From G965115915 sp965115915 (GTDB lineage: Bacteria > Pseudomonadota > Gammaproteobacteria > Eutrophobiales > Eutrophobiaceae), in assembly GCA_965115915.1 (NCBI GenBank), contig OZ220483.1, positions 1,364,001 through 1,428,000 of the forward strand: a DNA stretch of 64,000 bases, written 5' to 3'. The notes beneath the pieces are model-generated. The model was not told the origin of the DNA. It saw only the letters and a program-made list of their open reading frames with translations, and did no database searches. Every line of letters begins with the position of its first letter. Position 1 is the stretch's first letter. The translations under genes and the position numbers were made by a program. This document shows, in pieces, positions 45,605 to 54,660 of this stretch.

Positions 45605-47341
45605 TCATCTGGGGAGATAGTGCGGATAACGGGGCAGTTCGCCGAGTAGATGGCGGCACAACAGACGCGCCTGCAATAGCAGCAGTCGGCGCATGCTGAG
45701 ACGGTAGCCGAACAGCGGGTGGGTGGTCTCCTGAGAGAGGCGCCGTTCGAACGCGCCAACGAAACGGCGGCGACCAGTCGGTGTCAGCGCCGTACCGGTA
45801 GGAGCACTCACGAAATCCCCCGGCGAGACTTCGCCGGTGTTGACCGCTGACAAGACCACCGAGTCCGCGATGATCGGGCGAAACGGCTCCATGACGTCGA
45901 GGGCCAGGGCGGGCTTGCCGTAACCTGATGCATGAAAGAAGCCCCGATAGGGATCGAGCCCGACGGTGGCGAGCGCAACGGTGCAGTGGCGTGTCAGCAT
46001 GGCGTAGGCAAGCGACAGCATGGTGTTCACGGGGTCGGTCGGAGGACGACGGTTGCGGGTGTCGAAGCGGAAGGGCGCGAGTCCTTCCGCATCTCCCGCA
46101 GCATCCCGGGTGCCAGGTGGCACCAACAGGTCTGCGAACGCCCGAAAGTAGGTCGCTGCGGAGTCTCCTTCAATCCCCAGCAATATGCTGACCGAGCTTG
46201 CGACCGTCGTCGACCGCCGGGCGGCATTGAGTCGGTCCAAAACGACCTTGCGCTTATCACGGTCACCGCGCCAGTTACGGCGTACAATGGTTCGCTGATT
46301 CACGACTTTGGCGGCAACCAGATCACGGGAAAAGCCCAGGCAATAGCTCGCGTCGAAGCTGTGCCGGTACTGCGCGGTGCGGACTTCAACATTGCGGTGA
46401 CCAACCCCGTGGGCGATGCCGCGAAACCAGCCGCCATGGCTGTGGAAGGCAACCGGGATTTCGCGCTCCATCAGTGTGGCGAGTGCGGGCGTGGTGATCG
46501 AGACGTTGCCGAACAGGGCCACGTCGGACACCTCGTTCAACCGCACAGTGGTATCACCCTGCTCCTCGTCGGCGACCTTGAGGGTCTCGCCCTCCTTGGT
46601 AATGCGCGCCCGCTGTGACTGGACGACCAACGGCAGGGCCTCGTCTGTTCCCACCGCGATCGGACGGGGCGCCAGGTTTGAACCCCCAAGCGAGCGCATC
46701 TCGTCGGGAAGGCAAATGGACACAAGGGCGCATCGCGGACACTTCGGGCTGTCCCTCAACGGCGGCGGGATACGCTCGTGGGCGACGGTCAGACGCAGGC
46801 GGCTCACCGCCTCCAAGGCAGCAAGCCGCAGTTCATCGTCGAGGACTACCCGGATGCGCTCGCGGCTCTGGGCATACCAGATGGCACCTTCCTCGACCTT
46901 GTAGCCGTGCTCTTCAAGCAGCAGCGCCTGGAGGCAGACCTGGATACGCTCCGGCTCGTAGGCACCCTTCGCCACATGGGGTCGCTTGCCGCGTTTGTAA
47001 TCGACCGGTGTGACCACGCCGTCCTCGGCCTCGGCGATGTCGATCTTCGCGATCACGCCGAGCGTTTCCGACGAGAGGGTCAGGGAGCGGCTGACCACTT
47101 TGGCATCGTCAGCTTCCAGGGTCTCGGGCTCGGGCAATGGCTTGTTGGCACGGTCGACCCGGGTATGCACCCGCCGCCCGTCCACGGTGTCACTAGTCTC
47201 TACCCATTCGGCCTGACCCCACATGAGATAAGCAAGGCGCGGGCAATAGACGAACTCGTTCACCATCCGCGCCGGAACCAGCGGGGCCTCGCCAGTCGCC
47301 GCTGGAGCGGGGAGATAAAGTTCGAGTTGTCTGTGCGTCAT
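45605..47341 (-). CDS. cas4-cas1: Cas4-Cas1 fusion protein
   Basis: 578 residues from ATG 47341. The N-terminal ~205 residues are Cas4: RMVNEFVYCPRLAYLMW supplies the first cysteine and KCPRCALVSICLP the other cysteines of the iron-sulfur cluster; VVTPVDYKRG is the nuclease motif. The C-terminal part is Cas1: LNEVSDVALFGNVSITTPAL, FHSHGGWFRG and GLDPYRGFFHASGYGKPALA with the metal-binding His/Asp region and LDVMEPFRP. The fusion is typical of type I-G loci and selects and integrates PAM-proximal spacers. It is the only adaptation module in the window and may also serve the III-B system. Confidence 0.95.
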   Translation of the reverse strand: MTHRQLELYLPAPAATGEAPLVPARMVNEFVYCPRLAYLMWGQAEWVETSDTVDGRRVHTRVDRANKPLPEPETLEADDAKVVSRSLTLSSETLGVIAKIDIAEAEDGVVTPVDYKRGKRPHVAKGAYEPERIQVCLQALLLEEHGYKVEEGAIWYAQSRERIRVVLDDELRLAALEAVSRLRLTVAHERIPPPLRDSPKCPRCALVSICLPDEMRSLGGSNLAPRPIAVGTDEALPLVVQSQRARITKEGETLKVADEEQGDTTVRLNEVSDVALFGNVSITTPALATLMEREIPVAFHSHGGWFRGIAHGVGHRNVEVRTAQYRHSFDASYCLGFSRDLVAAKVVNQRTIVRRNWRGDRDKRKVVLDRLNAARRSTTVASSVSILLGIEGDSAATYFRAFADLLVPPGTRDAAGDAEGLAPFRFDTRNRRPPTDPVNTMLSLAYAMLTRHCTVALATVGLDPYRGFFHASGYGKPALALDVMEPFRPIIADSVVLSAVNTGEVSPGDFVSAPTGTALTPTGRRRFVGAFERRLSQETTHPLFGYRLSMRRLLLLQARLLCRHLLGELPRYPHYLPR

Positions 47342-47751
47342 AGGCACGCATCCCGGTTCAACCGCTGTCGTGCGTGACGCCAACAGCTTTAAGGTACACG
47401 CCGCTCAAAGGGGCCGGAACTTCGGTGACCCGGGGTAAAGCGGTGCAAATCGCATGAACCTCTCAGCACCAAGACTTCCTTACCTTCAATGCGGGACGCA
47501 CCAGCAATCCGACCGTCAGTGGAAGACTTGAGGTTGACCACACCAGAGCAGCAGAGTAACCTATTTTGGCGTCAATAGGCAAAACAAGTCCGAATGACAA
47601 CTCCCAACTACACCAAGTCCTCTCCGCTTGGAAAAATGACAAACCACCGTCGTAATCAACGATGCAGCGACTGTCGCCTTCCTTTGAATGACCAACCGTT
47701 CCGTAGAACGGCATGATACTGAGCGAATTGCAGCCCATGGAAGACGACACC
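47342..47751. other. 410 bp divergent region between cas4-cas1 and the III-B operon
   Basis: No convincing gene; a 96-codon open frame on the minus strand has no recognisable features. It must contain the divergent promoters for the adaptation genes (leftward) and the Cmr operon (rightward). I see no CRISPR repeats in it. Confidence 0.5.
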
Positions 47752-48594
47752 ATGACAGAACACTATGAGCACAATGAACGATGCTGTCACAGTGTAACTC
47801 GGCTGGCGCTCACGGCTGCGCGTCAGCGCATCGGTCCCAAGCGTGCAAAAGAGGAAGCCACAGAGGCAACCAACCCGATTCCGGGTGTGCTGGCGTTCAA
47901 GATCGATGCGGGACTCGCGGACGATGCGGACCCTGCCCTCGTGGCTCGCGCCGCACGCCGCGCCATGCTGGCACGGGTACAGGCAACCCTGCCACGTAGC
48001 CAACGTCCTCCACCGTATGTAAGCGGCCATGAGGACGACGGCAGGCCAGTTCGCAGAGGCGCTCACCGGCATATCGCCGTCGTCTCCGATCTGCCGCGCC
48101 GACGTCTGCTCTTTGTCGCACCAAGCCTGTTGCAACGCGGCCATGTGCAGTGGGGAGAGATCGCTGGCGATCACGCTCGATTCGAGCGTGCGCTTGAAGG
48201 CATGCGCACACTGCGGGCAGGCCGGGCGGGTCGTCTGACCCTCTCGCCCTCGGTACCGGATACCAACAGCGACCCATTGTTCGCGCCCTCGCGGGGATGG
48301 GAGAGCGTGATCGACTATCGCGTGACCCGGCACCACCGCAGGCTATCAAACGAAGACGCGCTGAGCACCGATGTGCTGGCAGAACTCCGGCGCATCGGCT
48401 GGCCGACACCGCTCGCCGTTGAAGTGCTGTCGGTGCGGTGCGGACCACGAGGCGGGCTTTCGGGCCGCCTGCGGCTCAGCTTCGCCATGGCCCAGGCAGG
48501 ACCGCTCGTCATCGGCCACACCGCGCACAAGGGTGGCGGCCTGTTCGCAGCCTCGCGTGGCGCAGGCGCGGAACGCGCCGGAGAGCCCGGATGA
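47752..48594 (+). CDS. Stand-alone Cas6-like protein matching the C-terminal half of Csb2
   Basis: 280 residues from ATG 47752 (GGAAG upstream; ATGs at 47713 and 47737 are alternatives). It aligns by eye with the C-terminal part of the local Csb2. PGVLAFKIDAGL-x-DADPALV parallels ARFLVAGRPL-x-RIEDAVK. YVSGHEDDGRPVRRGAHRHI parallels QISGRGTDGQPLADSQHTHA. GPLVIGHTAHKGGGLF parallels GPLAIGFGSHFGLGLF. The Cas5 half is absent. It is the first gene of the III-B operon and overlaps the CARF gene by four bases. It probably processes pre-crRNA from the shared array for the Cmr complex. Loss of catalytic activity cannot be excluded. Confidence 0.7.
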   Translation: MTEHYEHNERCCHSVTRLALTAARQRIGPKRAKEEATEATNPIPGVLAFKIDAGLADDADPALVARAARRAMLARVQATLPRSQRPPPYVSGHEDDGRPVRRGAHRHIAVVSDLPRRRLLFVAPSLLQRGHVQWGEIAGDHARFERALEGMRTLRAGRAGRLTLSPSVPDTNSDPLFAPSRGWESVIDYRVTRHHRRLSNEDALSTDVLAELRRIGWPTPLAVEVLSVRCGPRGGLSGRLRLSFAMAQAGPLVIGHTAHKGGGLFAASRGAGAERAGEPG

Positions 48595-50402
48595 TGGGCG
48601 ATGACCGCAAAACCGGGGACGACCGAGTAGTCGCCGACAAGGCGAACAAGCCGACGCGGCAACATGTGCTGCTGACGGTGCTCGGCAGGGCGCCGCAACC
48701 TGCGTGCTACCGTCTCGGGGGCCGCCAGGCCGAGGCCAAGCTCGCACCCCTTGCGCTCTACGAACTGCTTGCGCAGTCCGACCAGCCCGATTGCGTTCCT
48801 GATCGCGTTGTGGCGCTCTGCACGTCGAAAGCGAAACACGAAAGCTGGCCGTTACTGGAGACAACACTGGACGGTCGATGCAAGACAGAACGGGTCTGCG
48901 TGCCCACGGGCGAAGCCCTGGCATCGGTCGATGCGTATATGGAACAGGCCGCCAAAGCCATCGGCAACAACGCCGACATCACCGTCGATGTGACCCACGG
49001 CTTTCGACACATCTCGTTCCTGACCTATATGGTCGCGCTCTATGTCTCTGCACTGCACGGCATACGGGTACGAGGCGCGTGGTACGGAATGTTTCGCAGG
49101 GACGTACCCAGCCCGTTCTTCGATCTACGCCCGCTCCTGGAACTGCCGCGCTGGCTCCATGCGTTGCAGGCGTTGAACAAGACCGGCAACGCAAGACCGA
49201 TAGCCGAAATCCTTGGCAACGACGCACCGAAGCTGGCTGATAAGCATATGGAAGTCGCGCAGGATATGGCGCGTGAACTGACCGAGGTCTCGGAAGCGTA
49301 TCTGGCGGGGCTCCCACTTGAACTGGGCCGACAGGCAGGCATCATTCGTGAGCAACGCATCAAGCCCATGCGCAACCTGATCTGGGACGGCTACCGTCTG
49401 CCACGAGGCGACGCGTTGGTCAATCGGATCGACAATTTTCTTGCGCCTTTCGTGCTTGACTGCGTGTCTGGAGACGGGTGGAAAGGGAAAATTCCGCTGA
49501 CAGAACACCTGCTGAAAACGCAGGCCTGCCACATCGACGACCTGCTGGAGCGCGGGCATATCGCCACCGCGCTCGGCCTGATGAACGAATGGACCGTTTC
49601 CTGGGTCCTGTGGGCACAGGAACAGACGCAGGAATGGCTCGACTACAACAAGGCAAGGCGCGGCGCGGGCAATCTTCTGGACGCGATAGAGGCTTGCGGC
49701 AGAGACCGGGATTTCAAAGATCGGCTGAGCGACGAGCAGCGACAACTGGGGGAATACTGGGGCAAGCTCAAGGGACTGCGCAACGGATACGCCCATCACG
49801 GGATGCGTAAACAGGACCTTGTCGGCGATACCGACGTCAAAAACAGGCTTTGCGAGGTTCGAGAGTACTGGCGCGACACGCTTCGCTATCGTCCGCATGT
49901 ATGTCTGGCGTTTGGCAAGCAGCCGGGTCGGCGGGTACTGGTCAGTCCTGTCGGCATGCGTCCCGGGGTACTCTTCAGCGCGTTGCGGGCGTGCAAAGAC
50001 GAAGCCGGAGAACCCGATCTGTGTCTGGCCATCTGTTCGCACGACACCGAAGCCACCGTCCAGGACGCGGCGCATGCGGCCGACTTCGCAGGTGCCATCA
50101 AGACGATCCTGCTGGAAGACCCGTATGGCGGTGTACGCGAGATCAGGCAACAAGCAAAGGCGGTGCGCACCCACTTCGTGGGCGCCGGCGAGGTCTTTGT
50201 CAACGTCACTGGTGGAACGACACTGATGGGCCTTGTCGCGGAAGCAGTTGCCAGCGCGGCACACCGCCTCGCCTGCCCGGTTCGGCGCTTCGGACTGATC
50301 GACCGCAGGCCGACGGCGGAACAGGAGAAAGACCCCTGGCAGGCCGGAGAGCCGTTCTGGATCGACAAGGAGGACGGGGGTGGCAAAACCGACAACGATT
50401 GA
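48591..50402 (+). CDS. CARF-HEPN-CARF protein, putative cOA-activated ribonuclease of the III-B system
   Basis: 603 residues; ATG 48591 overlaps the previous stop, with GGAG upstream. Residues ~24-200 are a Csx1-type (TIGR02221-like) CARF domain with the DVTHGFRHISFL motif at 133-144. The helical middle (~215-435) carries the HEPN catalytic motif R-x4-H in LRNGYAHHG (R397, H402). Residues ~447-595 form a second CARF-like Rossmann domain: RVLVSPVGMRPGVLFSAL and VFVNVTGGTTLMGL, the N-x-TGGT-x-M motif of Can/Card and TIGR02710-type CARFs. Known HEPN CARF effectors (Csx1, Csm6) carry one CARF per chain. It overlaps cmr1 by 23 bp, within the Cmr operon. Confidence 0.8.
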   Translation: MMGDDRKTGDDRVVADKANKPTRQHVLLTVLGRAPQPACYRLGGRQAEAKLAPLALYELLAQSDQPDCVPDRVVALCTSKAKHESWPLLETTLDGRCKTERVCVPTGEALASVDAYMEQAAKAIGNNADITVDVTHGFRHISFLTYMVALYVSALHGIRVRGAWYGMFRRDVPSPFFDLRPLLELPRWLHALQALNKTGNARPIAEILGNDAPKLADKHMEVAQDMARELTEVSEAYLAGLPLELGRQAGIIREQRIKPMRNLIWDGYRLPRGDALVNRIDNFLAPFVLDCVSGDGWKGKIPLTEHLLKTQACHIDDLLERGHIATALGLMNEWTVSWVLWAQEQTQEWLDYNKARRGAGNLLDAIEACGRDRDFKDRLSDEQRQLGEYWGKLKGLRNGYAHHGMRKQDLVGDTDVKNRLCEVREYWRDTLRYRPHVCLAFGKQPGRRVLVSPVGMRPGVLFSALRACKDEAGEPDLCLAICSHDTEATVQDAAHAADFAGAIKTILLEDPYGGVREIRQQAKAVRTHFVGAGEVFVNVTGGTTLMGLVAEAVASAAHRLACPVRRFGLIDRRPTAEQEKDPWQAGEPFWIDKEDGGGKTDND

Positions 50403-51567
50403 AGCGACATACAGCGTCGTGACGCCGTTGTTCTGCGCCGGCGCCGATAGCGCACACCCGGAACTTCGCCTGCCGAGCTTCAAAGGGGTACTGCGCTTCT
50501 GGTGGCGTGCGCTGGCGTGGCCGCGATACAGCGGCGACCTCGCCAAAATCCAGGGACTGGAAGACAAACTGTTCGGCAGTGCGGATGGCGGTCAGTCGCG
50601 TGTGCTGCTGCGCTTGGCGTGCCGGAGCACACCACCGGAGAAAAAAATAAAAAAAAAGGGGAAATTGCTGACCGTGGCTCAAGCTCACGGCGGTCGGCAA
50701 TCAAAACCCGTCGGTAACGGGGCCCGCTACCTGGGTTATGGCGTCATGGACACGAAGGCACGCCTGACGTGCGCCTGCCTGGCACCGTTCGAATTCACCG
50801 TTCAACTGCGCTGCCGCGACCTGAGCGAGGAAGACCTCGCGCTGCTGCGGAACGCGCTGATTGCGCTCGGCACCCTCGGCGGCATGGGTGCGAAGAGCCG
50901 CAAGGGATACGGTTCGCTGGTACTGCGATCGCTGATCGAGAACGAGAAACAATGCTGGGACGCACCGGAGTCCATCGACGAGCTGAGCGCAGCGATTGGA
51001 CGGCTGCAGTGCGACCGGGAGGCAGACGGTTTTCCCGAATACACGGCGTTTTCGTCCGGCACCCGCCACATTCTGCTGTCCGGCGGCAAAGTACCGCTGG
51101 AACTGCTCGATCGAGTGGGCCGGGAGATGGTGCGATACCGAAGCTGGGGCCAGAACGGGAAAGTCTTGAATGGGATCGATTCGGAAAAAAAATTCAAAGA
51201 CGACCACGACCTGATGACAGACAATCGACCTAAGAAACACCATCCACGCCGCATCGCCTTCGGGTTGCCACACAATTACGGCAAAAAAGAGATTGTGCCT
51301 GCCGACAAGGACCGACGCGCCAGCCCGCTGTTCATTCACATCCACGAGTGCGGCGGCGCACCCATCGCGGTTGTGTCGTTCCTGCCTGCACGATTCCTGC
51401 CGCAAAAGAAACCGCAGATTTCGGTCGACAAGACAAACATACCGATGGTGCCCGAGGTGGAACTCTACCGCCCGATCCACGCATTCCTCGACCGCCTGCT
51501 CGATAAAGATCAGCACAAGGAGCCGTTCGATAGAGTGATAGAGAACAAGAGCAAGGTACCAGCATGA
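50380..51567 (+). CDS. cmr1: Cmr1 (Cas7-like subunit, type III-B)
   Basis: 395 residues from GTG 50380, preceded by AAGGAGG. The N-terminus TIEATYSVVTPLFCAGADS and PSFKGVLRFWWRALAW are the Cmr1 signature. The glycine-rich loop TLGGMGAKSRKGYGSL is the RAMP-family RNA-binding motif. Cmr1 sits at the 3' end of the crRNA in the Cmr complex. A lysine-rich patch (KKIKKKGK) lies near residue 88-95. Overlapping ends with neighbours show one operon. Confidence 0.92.
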   Translation: MAKPTTIEATYSVVTPLFCAGADSAHPELRLPSFKGVLRFWWRALAWPRYSGDLAKIQGLEDKLFGSADGGQSRVLLRLACRSTPPEKKIKKKGKLLTVAQAHGGRQSKPVGNGARYLGYGVMDTKARLTCACLAPFEFTVQLRCRDLSEEDLALLRNALIALGTLGGMGAKSRKGYGSLVLRSLIENEKQCWDAPESIDELSAAIGRLQCDREADGFPEYTAFSSGTRHILLSGGKVPLELLDRVGREMVRYRSWGQNGKVLNGIDSEKKFKDDHDLMTDNRPKKHHPRRIAFGLPHNYGKKEIVPADKDRRASPLFIHIHECGGAPIAVVSFLPARFLPQKKPQISVDKTNIPMVPEVELYRPIHAFLDRLLDKDQHKEPFDRVIENKSKVPA

Positions 51568-53501
51568 CGCTGCGCCTCGACATCACGGTCGGCCCGGTCC
51601 AGGGGTTCGTGGCGCAGTCACGGCGCACACGCGATCTGTGGGGCAGTTCGTATCTGCTCTCCTTCCTCGCCGGCCATGCGATGCACGGAGCGAAGCAGGC
51701 CGGTGGCCGTATCGTCCAGCCCGTGGTGGATAAAGATGTGCTATACCAATGGATCAGCGGCAAGCGCGATGGCGAACCACCAAGGATCGGCTCGCTGCCG
51801 AACCGCTTTGCGGTCGATGTCGATGGTGACGCAGCGGCGGTCGCTGACACCGCTCAGGAAAACCTCGAAGCCGCCTGGACGCGGGCCTGCGACACCGTAT
51901 GGGACAAGTTCGTGGCAGACGCCTGCGAACATGGCGACGGCACGCGAGCAATCTGGGAACGCCAGGTTGGCGCGTTCTGGGAAGTGGCGTGGACCGCCGG
52001 CCCTGCCGGAGACGGGCTGCTCGCCCGGCGCAAGCACTGGCGCCTGCACTGGCCACCCGAGGAACCGGGTGACAAATGCACCGTCATGCATGACTTGCAG
52101 GAACTTTCGGGCCATGTACGCGCAACGGGTAGCACCGAACGAAAAGCGCAAGATGATTTTTGGGCGCATGTGCGCGAACGTGAAGGAATCGGCGAATTGA
52201 ACCTGCGGGACAATGAACGGTTGTGCGCCGTCGCCATGGTCAAGCGCCTGTTCCCGCTGGTCTCCGAGGAGGCGCTCGGATGGCAAGTGGGGCAGTCGCG
52301 CTGGCCCTCGACGGTACATGTCGCCGCACGGCCATGGCTCCGCCGGGTGGAAACCGCTGCGCCGCAGGCAGCGCACAACTACGCCGAACAGATCAACCGG
52401 TTTGCGCCAACCGGTGTCCTGTCCGAGTATTCTCCGCCAAGTCTGGACACGGGCGACAGTACCACAAGGGAGTTCCATCGACTCGACGCCAACTGGTTTC
52501 ACCGCGACGCAGTGGGAAATGCGCGGTTATGTCCGCTCAAGGCCAACACCGAGGATGCCGTGCGAGACACACTTGGCAAGCTACTGGAAGCGGTCTACGA
52601 CACCAAAGACCAGAATGGGCGCCCTCTCGGCGGGCCTGCCTCGTTCTATGCGCTGCTGCTCGCCGATGGCGACCGGCTGGGAAAGCTGGCAGGCGAACGC
52701 AGCGTCGAATGCGTCAGCCAGGCACTGGCGGACTTCACGCAAAAGGTTCCCGGGGTCGTCCGCGAATACGATGGCGAGACGGTCTACGCCGGCGGTGACG
52801 ATGTGCTCGCCATGCTGCCCGTGTCGGACGCGCTGCGCAGTGCGGAGCGACTTGCCAAATGTTACAGGGACGCATTCAACAATGTGCCCAAAGCCACACT
52901 TTCGGCCGCGGTGGTTTTCACCCATATCCGTTACCCGCTCGGCGCCGCGATCCGGGAAGCCCACTGCCTGCTTGACGATGTCGCAAAGGAGGAGAACGGC
53001 CGCGACTCACTGGCGGTGGGAGTCCTAAAACCCGGCGGGCTGAACGCACAGTGGGTCACGACGTGGGAGCGACCGGGGCCGGACGGCACCTGCGGGTCGT
53101 CTGTCGAACATATTAACGCACTGATCAAAGCACTGGTAGACGGTTCCAGGACCGACACGTCGGGGCCGGGCCTGTCGTCCGCGCTGCTTTACCGCATCCG
53201 TGAATTGCTGGTCGGACTTGGTGTATGGGGTTCGTGGTGTCCCGGCACCTGGGGCTCCGTGCCGGAAGGTTTCCATGAACTGCTGCGTGCCGAAATCGGC
53301 CACAGCCTCAGCGTGAGTGGAGACAAGAATGCCGAAGAGCGAACCCGGAAGACAGCGGACCTGGTCCAGGGTTTGCTGCGGCGGCGTGTGTCTACGCTCG
53401 GCGATAACACGAATGCCGAGGACACAGCACAGATCGGGGTAGATGTGCTGCTCCTCGCCCGCTTTCTCGCCAGGGACGGGCAAGGCGAGGACGAATCATG
53501 A
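51564..53501 (+). CDS. cmr2: Cmr2 (Cas10), cyclic oligoadenylate synthase subunit of type III-B
   Basis: 645 residues, overlapping cmr1 by four bases. It begins directly with the first palm-type segment (LRLDITVGPVQGFVAQSRRT), so the N-terminal HD nuclease domain of many Cas10 proteins is missing. The first palm core is YALLLADGDRLGKLAG. The second has the intact cyclase motif YAGGDDVLAMLP, with zinc-ligand-like residues upstream. The GGDD predicts synthesis of cyclic oligoadenylates after target RNA binding, which would activate the CARF protein two genes upstream. DNA cutting by an HD domain is not expected. Confidence 0.93.
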   Translation: MTLRLDITVGPVQGFVAQSRRTRDLWGSSYLLSFLAGHAMHGAKQAGGRIVQPVVDKDVLYQWISGKRDGEPPRIGSLPNRFAVDVDGDAAAVADTAQENLEAAWTRACDTVWDKFVADACEHGDGTRAIWERQVGAFWEVAWTAGPAGDGLLARRKHWRLHWPPEEPGDKCTVMHDLQELSGHVRATGSTERKAQDDFWAHVREREGIGELNLRDNERLCAVAMVKRLFPLVSEEALGWQVGQSRWPSTVHVAARPWLRRVETAAPQAAHNYAEQINRFAPTGVLSEYSPPSLDTGDSTTREFHRLDANWFHRDAVGNARLCPLKANTEDAVRDTLGKLLEAVYDTKDQNGRPLGGPASFYALLLADGDRLGKLAGERSVECVSQALADFTQKVPGVVREYDGETVYAGGDDVLAMLPVSDALRSAERLAKCYRDAFNNVPKATLSAAVVFTHIRYPLGAAIREAHCLLDDVAKEENGRDSLAVGVLKPGGLNAQWVTTWERPGPDGTCGSSVEHINALIKALVDGSRTDTSGPGLSSALLYRIRELLVGLGVWGSWCPGTWGSVPEGFHELLRAEIGHSLSVSGDKNAEERTRKTADLVQGLLRRRVSTLGDNTNAEDTAQIGVDVLLLARFLARDGQGEDES

Positions 53502-54604
53502 TCGCGATCCGTCTTGAACCGCTGGACACGTGGTTCTTTCGCGGTGGCACGCCGTTCGCACGCGGAGACACGCCGCAGGAAGCTGTCGAGAGCCTGTTCC
53601 CGCCGCACCCGGCAACGGTGACCGGCGCACTGCGGGCGGCACTGGCGCAGGCCCGCGGCTGGGACGGCCACGGGCGCTGGCCCGAAGCGTTCGACCAGGT
53701 GCTCGGCAATGGTCCCGAAGACCCGGGCAGACTTTGCTTTGACGGCCCGTTCCTGCTGCAGTGCGGCAAACCGCTGTTCCGCGCACCTCGTCACCTGCTT
53801 GGCGTCAAGAAGGCGGATGGATGGCAACCGTGCGCGTTGCTGCAACCGGGGCCACCGGTCCAGTGCGATCTGGGCACAGCGGTGCGCCTTCCCGAACAAC
53901 CGCAAGATCACGACCACACCACCAAACCGACGACCGGCGACGAGGAATGGTTGACCCTGGAGGGATTGACCGCCGTGCTGCACGGTAAGCTCCCGGATCC
54001 AGCCGAGGTCGTGCCGCAAAACACACTGTGGTCGGTCGAGGACCGTATCGGTCTCGAGCGCGACAGGGACACGCGCAGCGCAAAAGAAGGCATGCTGTAC
54101 AGCACCCGGCATGTGCGCCCGGCGCGTGATGTTTCCCTTGGCCTGCGCGTCGCCGGGTTACCTGCGGACTGGACCGTGCCGTTCGGACAGTTGGTCCCAT
54201 TGGGCGGCGAGAGTCGGCTGGCGGAATGCCGGGAATGGCAGGACGGCCCGGCCCTCGATACCCTTACGGCAAAACCCGGTTCAGCCGGGCGGGTAACATT
54301 GATCGCTCTGTCGCCGATCGACCTGGAACCAGACGTCATTCGCGGGGAACAGCTGATCGATTCTTTGGGCGGCGCCCGGGTGGTGTCGGCCTGCATCGAC
54401 CGTCCGCAACGCATCGGCGGCTGGGATTCTCTGACACGCCGCCCCTTGCCGCTACGCAGCGTACTGGCCCCAGGCAACGTGCTGTTCTGCGAGGTGCCGG
54501 AAGCGGGGATGAAAGCCGTCACCTCCGGTAACCTGCTGCGCATCGGTGCACGGCAGGCCTGGGGATTCGGCCTCGTCGCATGCGGCGGCTGGTCGGAAGT
54601 GTAA
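53498..54604 (+). CDS. cmr3: Cmr3 (Cas5-like subunit, type III-B)
   Basis: 368 residues, overlapping cmr2 by four bases. The start MIAIRLEPLDTWFFRGGTPF and FPPHPATVTGALRAAL are typical of Cmr3. LYSTRHVRPARDVSLGLRV and a terminal glycine-rich RIGARQAWGFGLVACGGW match the RAMP fold. Cmr3 caps the 5' handle of crRNA next to Cmr2. It is followed by the short leader open frame and cmr4. Confidence 0.9.
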   Translation: MIAIRLEPLDTWFFRGGTPFARGDTPQEAVESLFPPHPATVTGALRAALAQARGWDGHGRWPEAFDQVLGNGPEDPGRLCFDGPFLLQCGKPLFRAPRHLLGVKKADGWQPCALLQPGPPVQCDLGTAVRLPEQPQDHDHTTKPTTGDEEWLTLEGLTAVLHGKLPDPAEVVPQNTLWSVEDRIGLERDRDTRSAKEGMLYSTRHVRPARDVSLGLRVAGLPADWTVPFGQLVPLGGESRLAECREWQDGPALDTLTAKPGSAGRVTLIALSPIDLEPDVIRGEQLIDSLGGARVVSACIDRPQRIGGWDSLTRRPLPLRSVLAPGNVLFCEVPEAGMKAVTSGNLLRIGARQAWGFGLVACGGWSEV

Positions 54605-54606
54605 CC

Positions 54607-54660
54607 ATGAATGCAACCATGCTCGGCTGCTGGCCGGGAAGACAGGAGACACCAACATGA
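54607..54660 (+). other. Short leader open frame overlapping the cmr4 start
   Basis: ATG 54607 opens 17 codons, MNATMLGCWPGRQETPT, and stops at TGA 54658-54660, which overlaps the cmr4 ATG as ATGA. Its first ~35 bases are an imperfect duplicate of the first bases of cmr4 (54657-54692), with one base missing that shifts the frame. It may arise from a small duplication, and could couple cmr4 translation to cmr3. Confidence 0.5.

Noticed and set aside
47488..47516. A stretch resembling part of the CRISPR repeat (CTTCAATGCGGGACGCACC)
   Set aside because: Only the first ten or so bases agree; the palindrome is absent and there is no second copy, so chance is more likely than a relic repeat.
47463..47753. 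A 96-codon minus-strand open frame between cas4-cas1 and the III-B operon
   Set aside because: No recognisable domain, no good ribosome site, and it overlaps the expected divergent promoter region.
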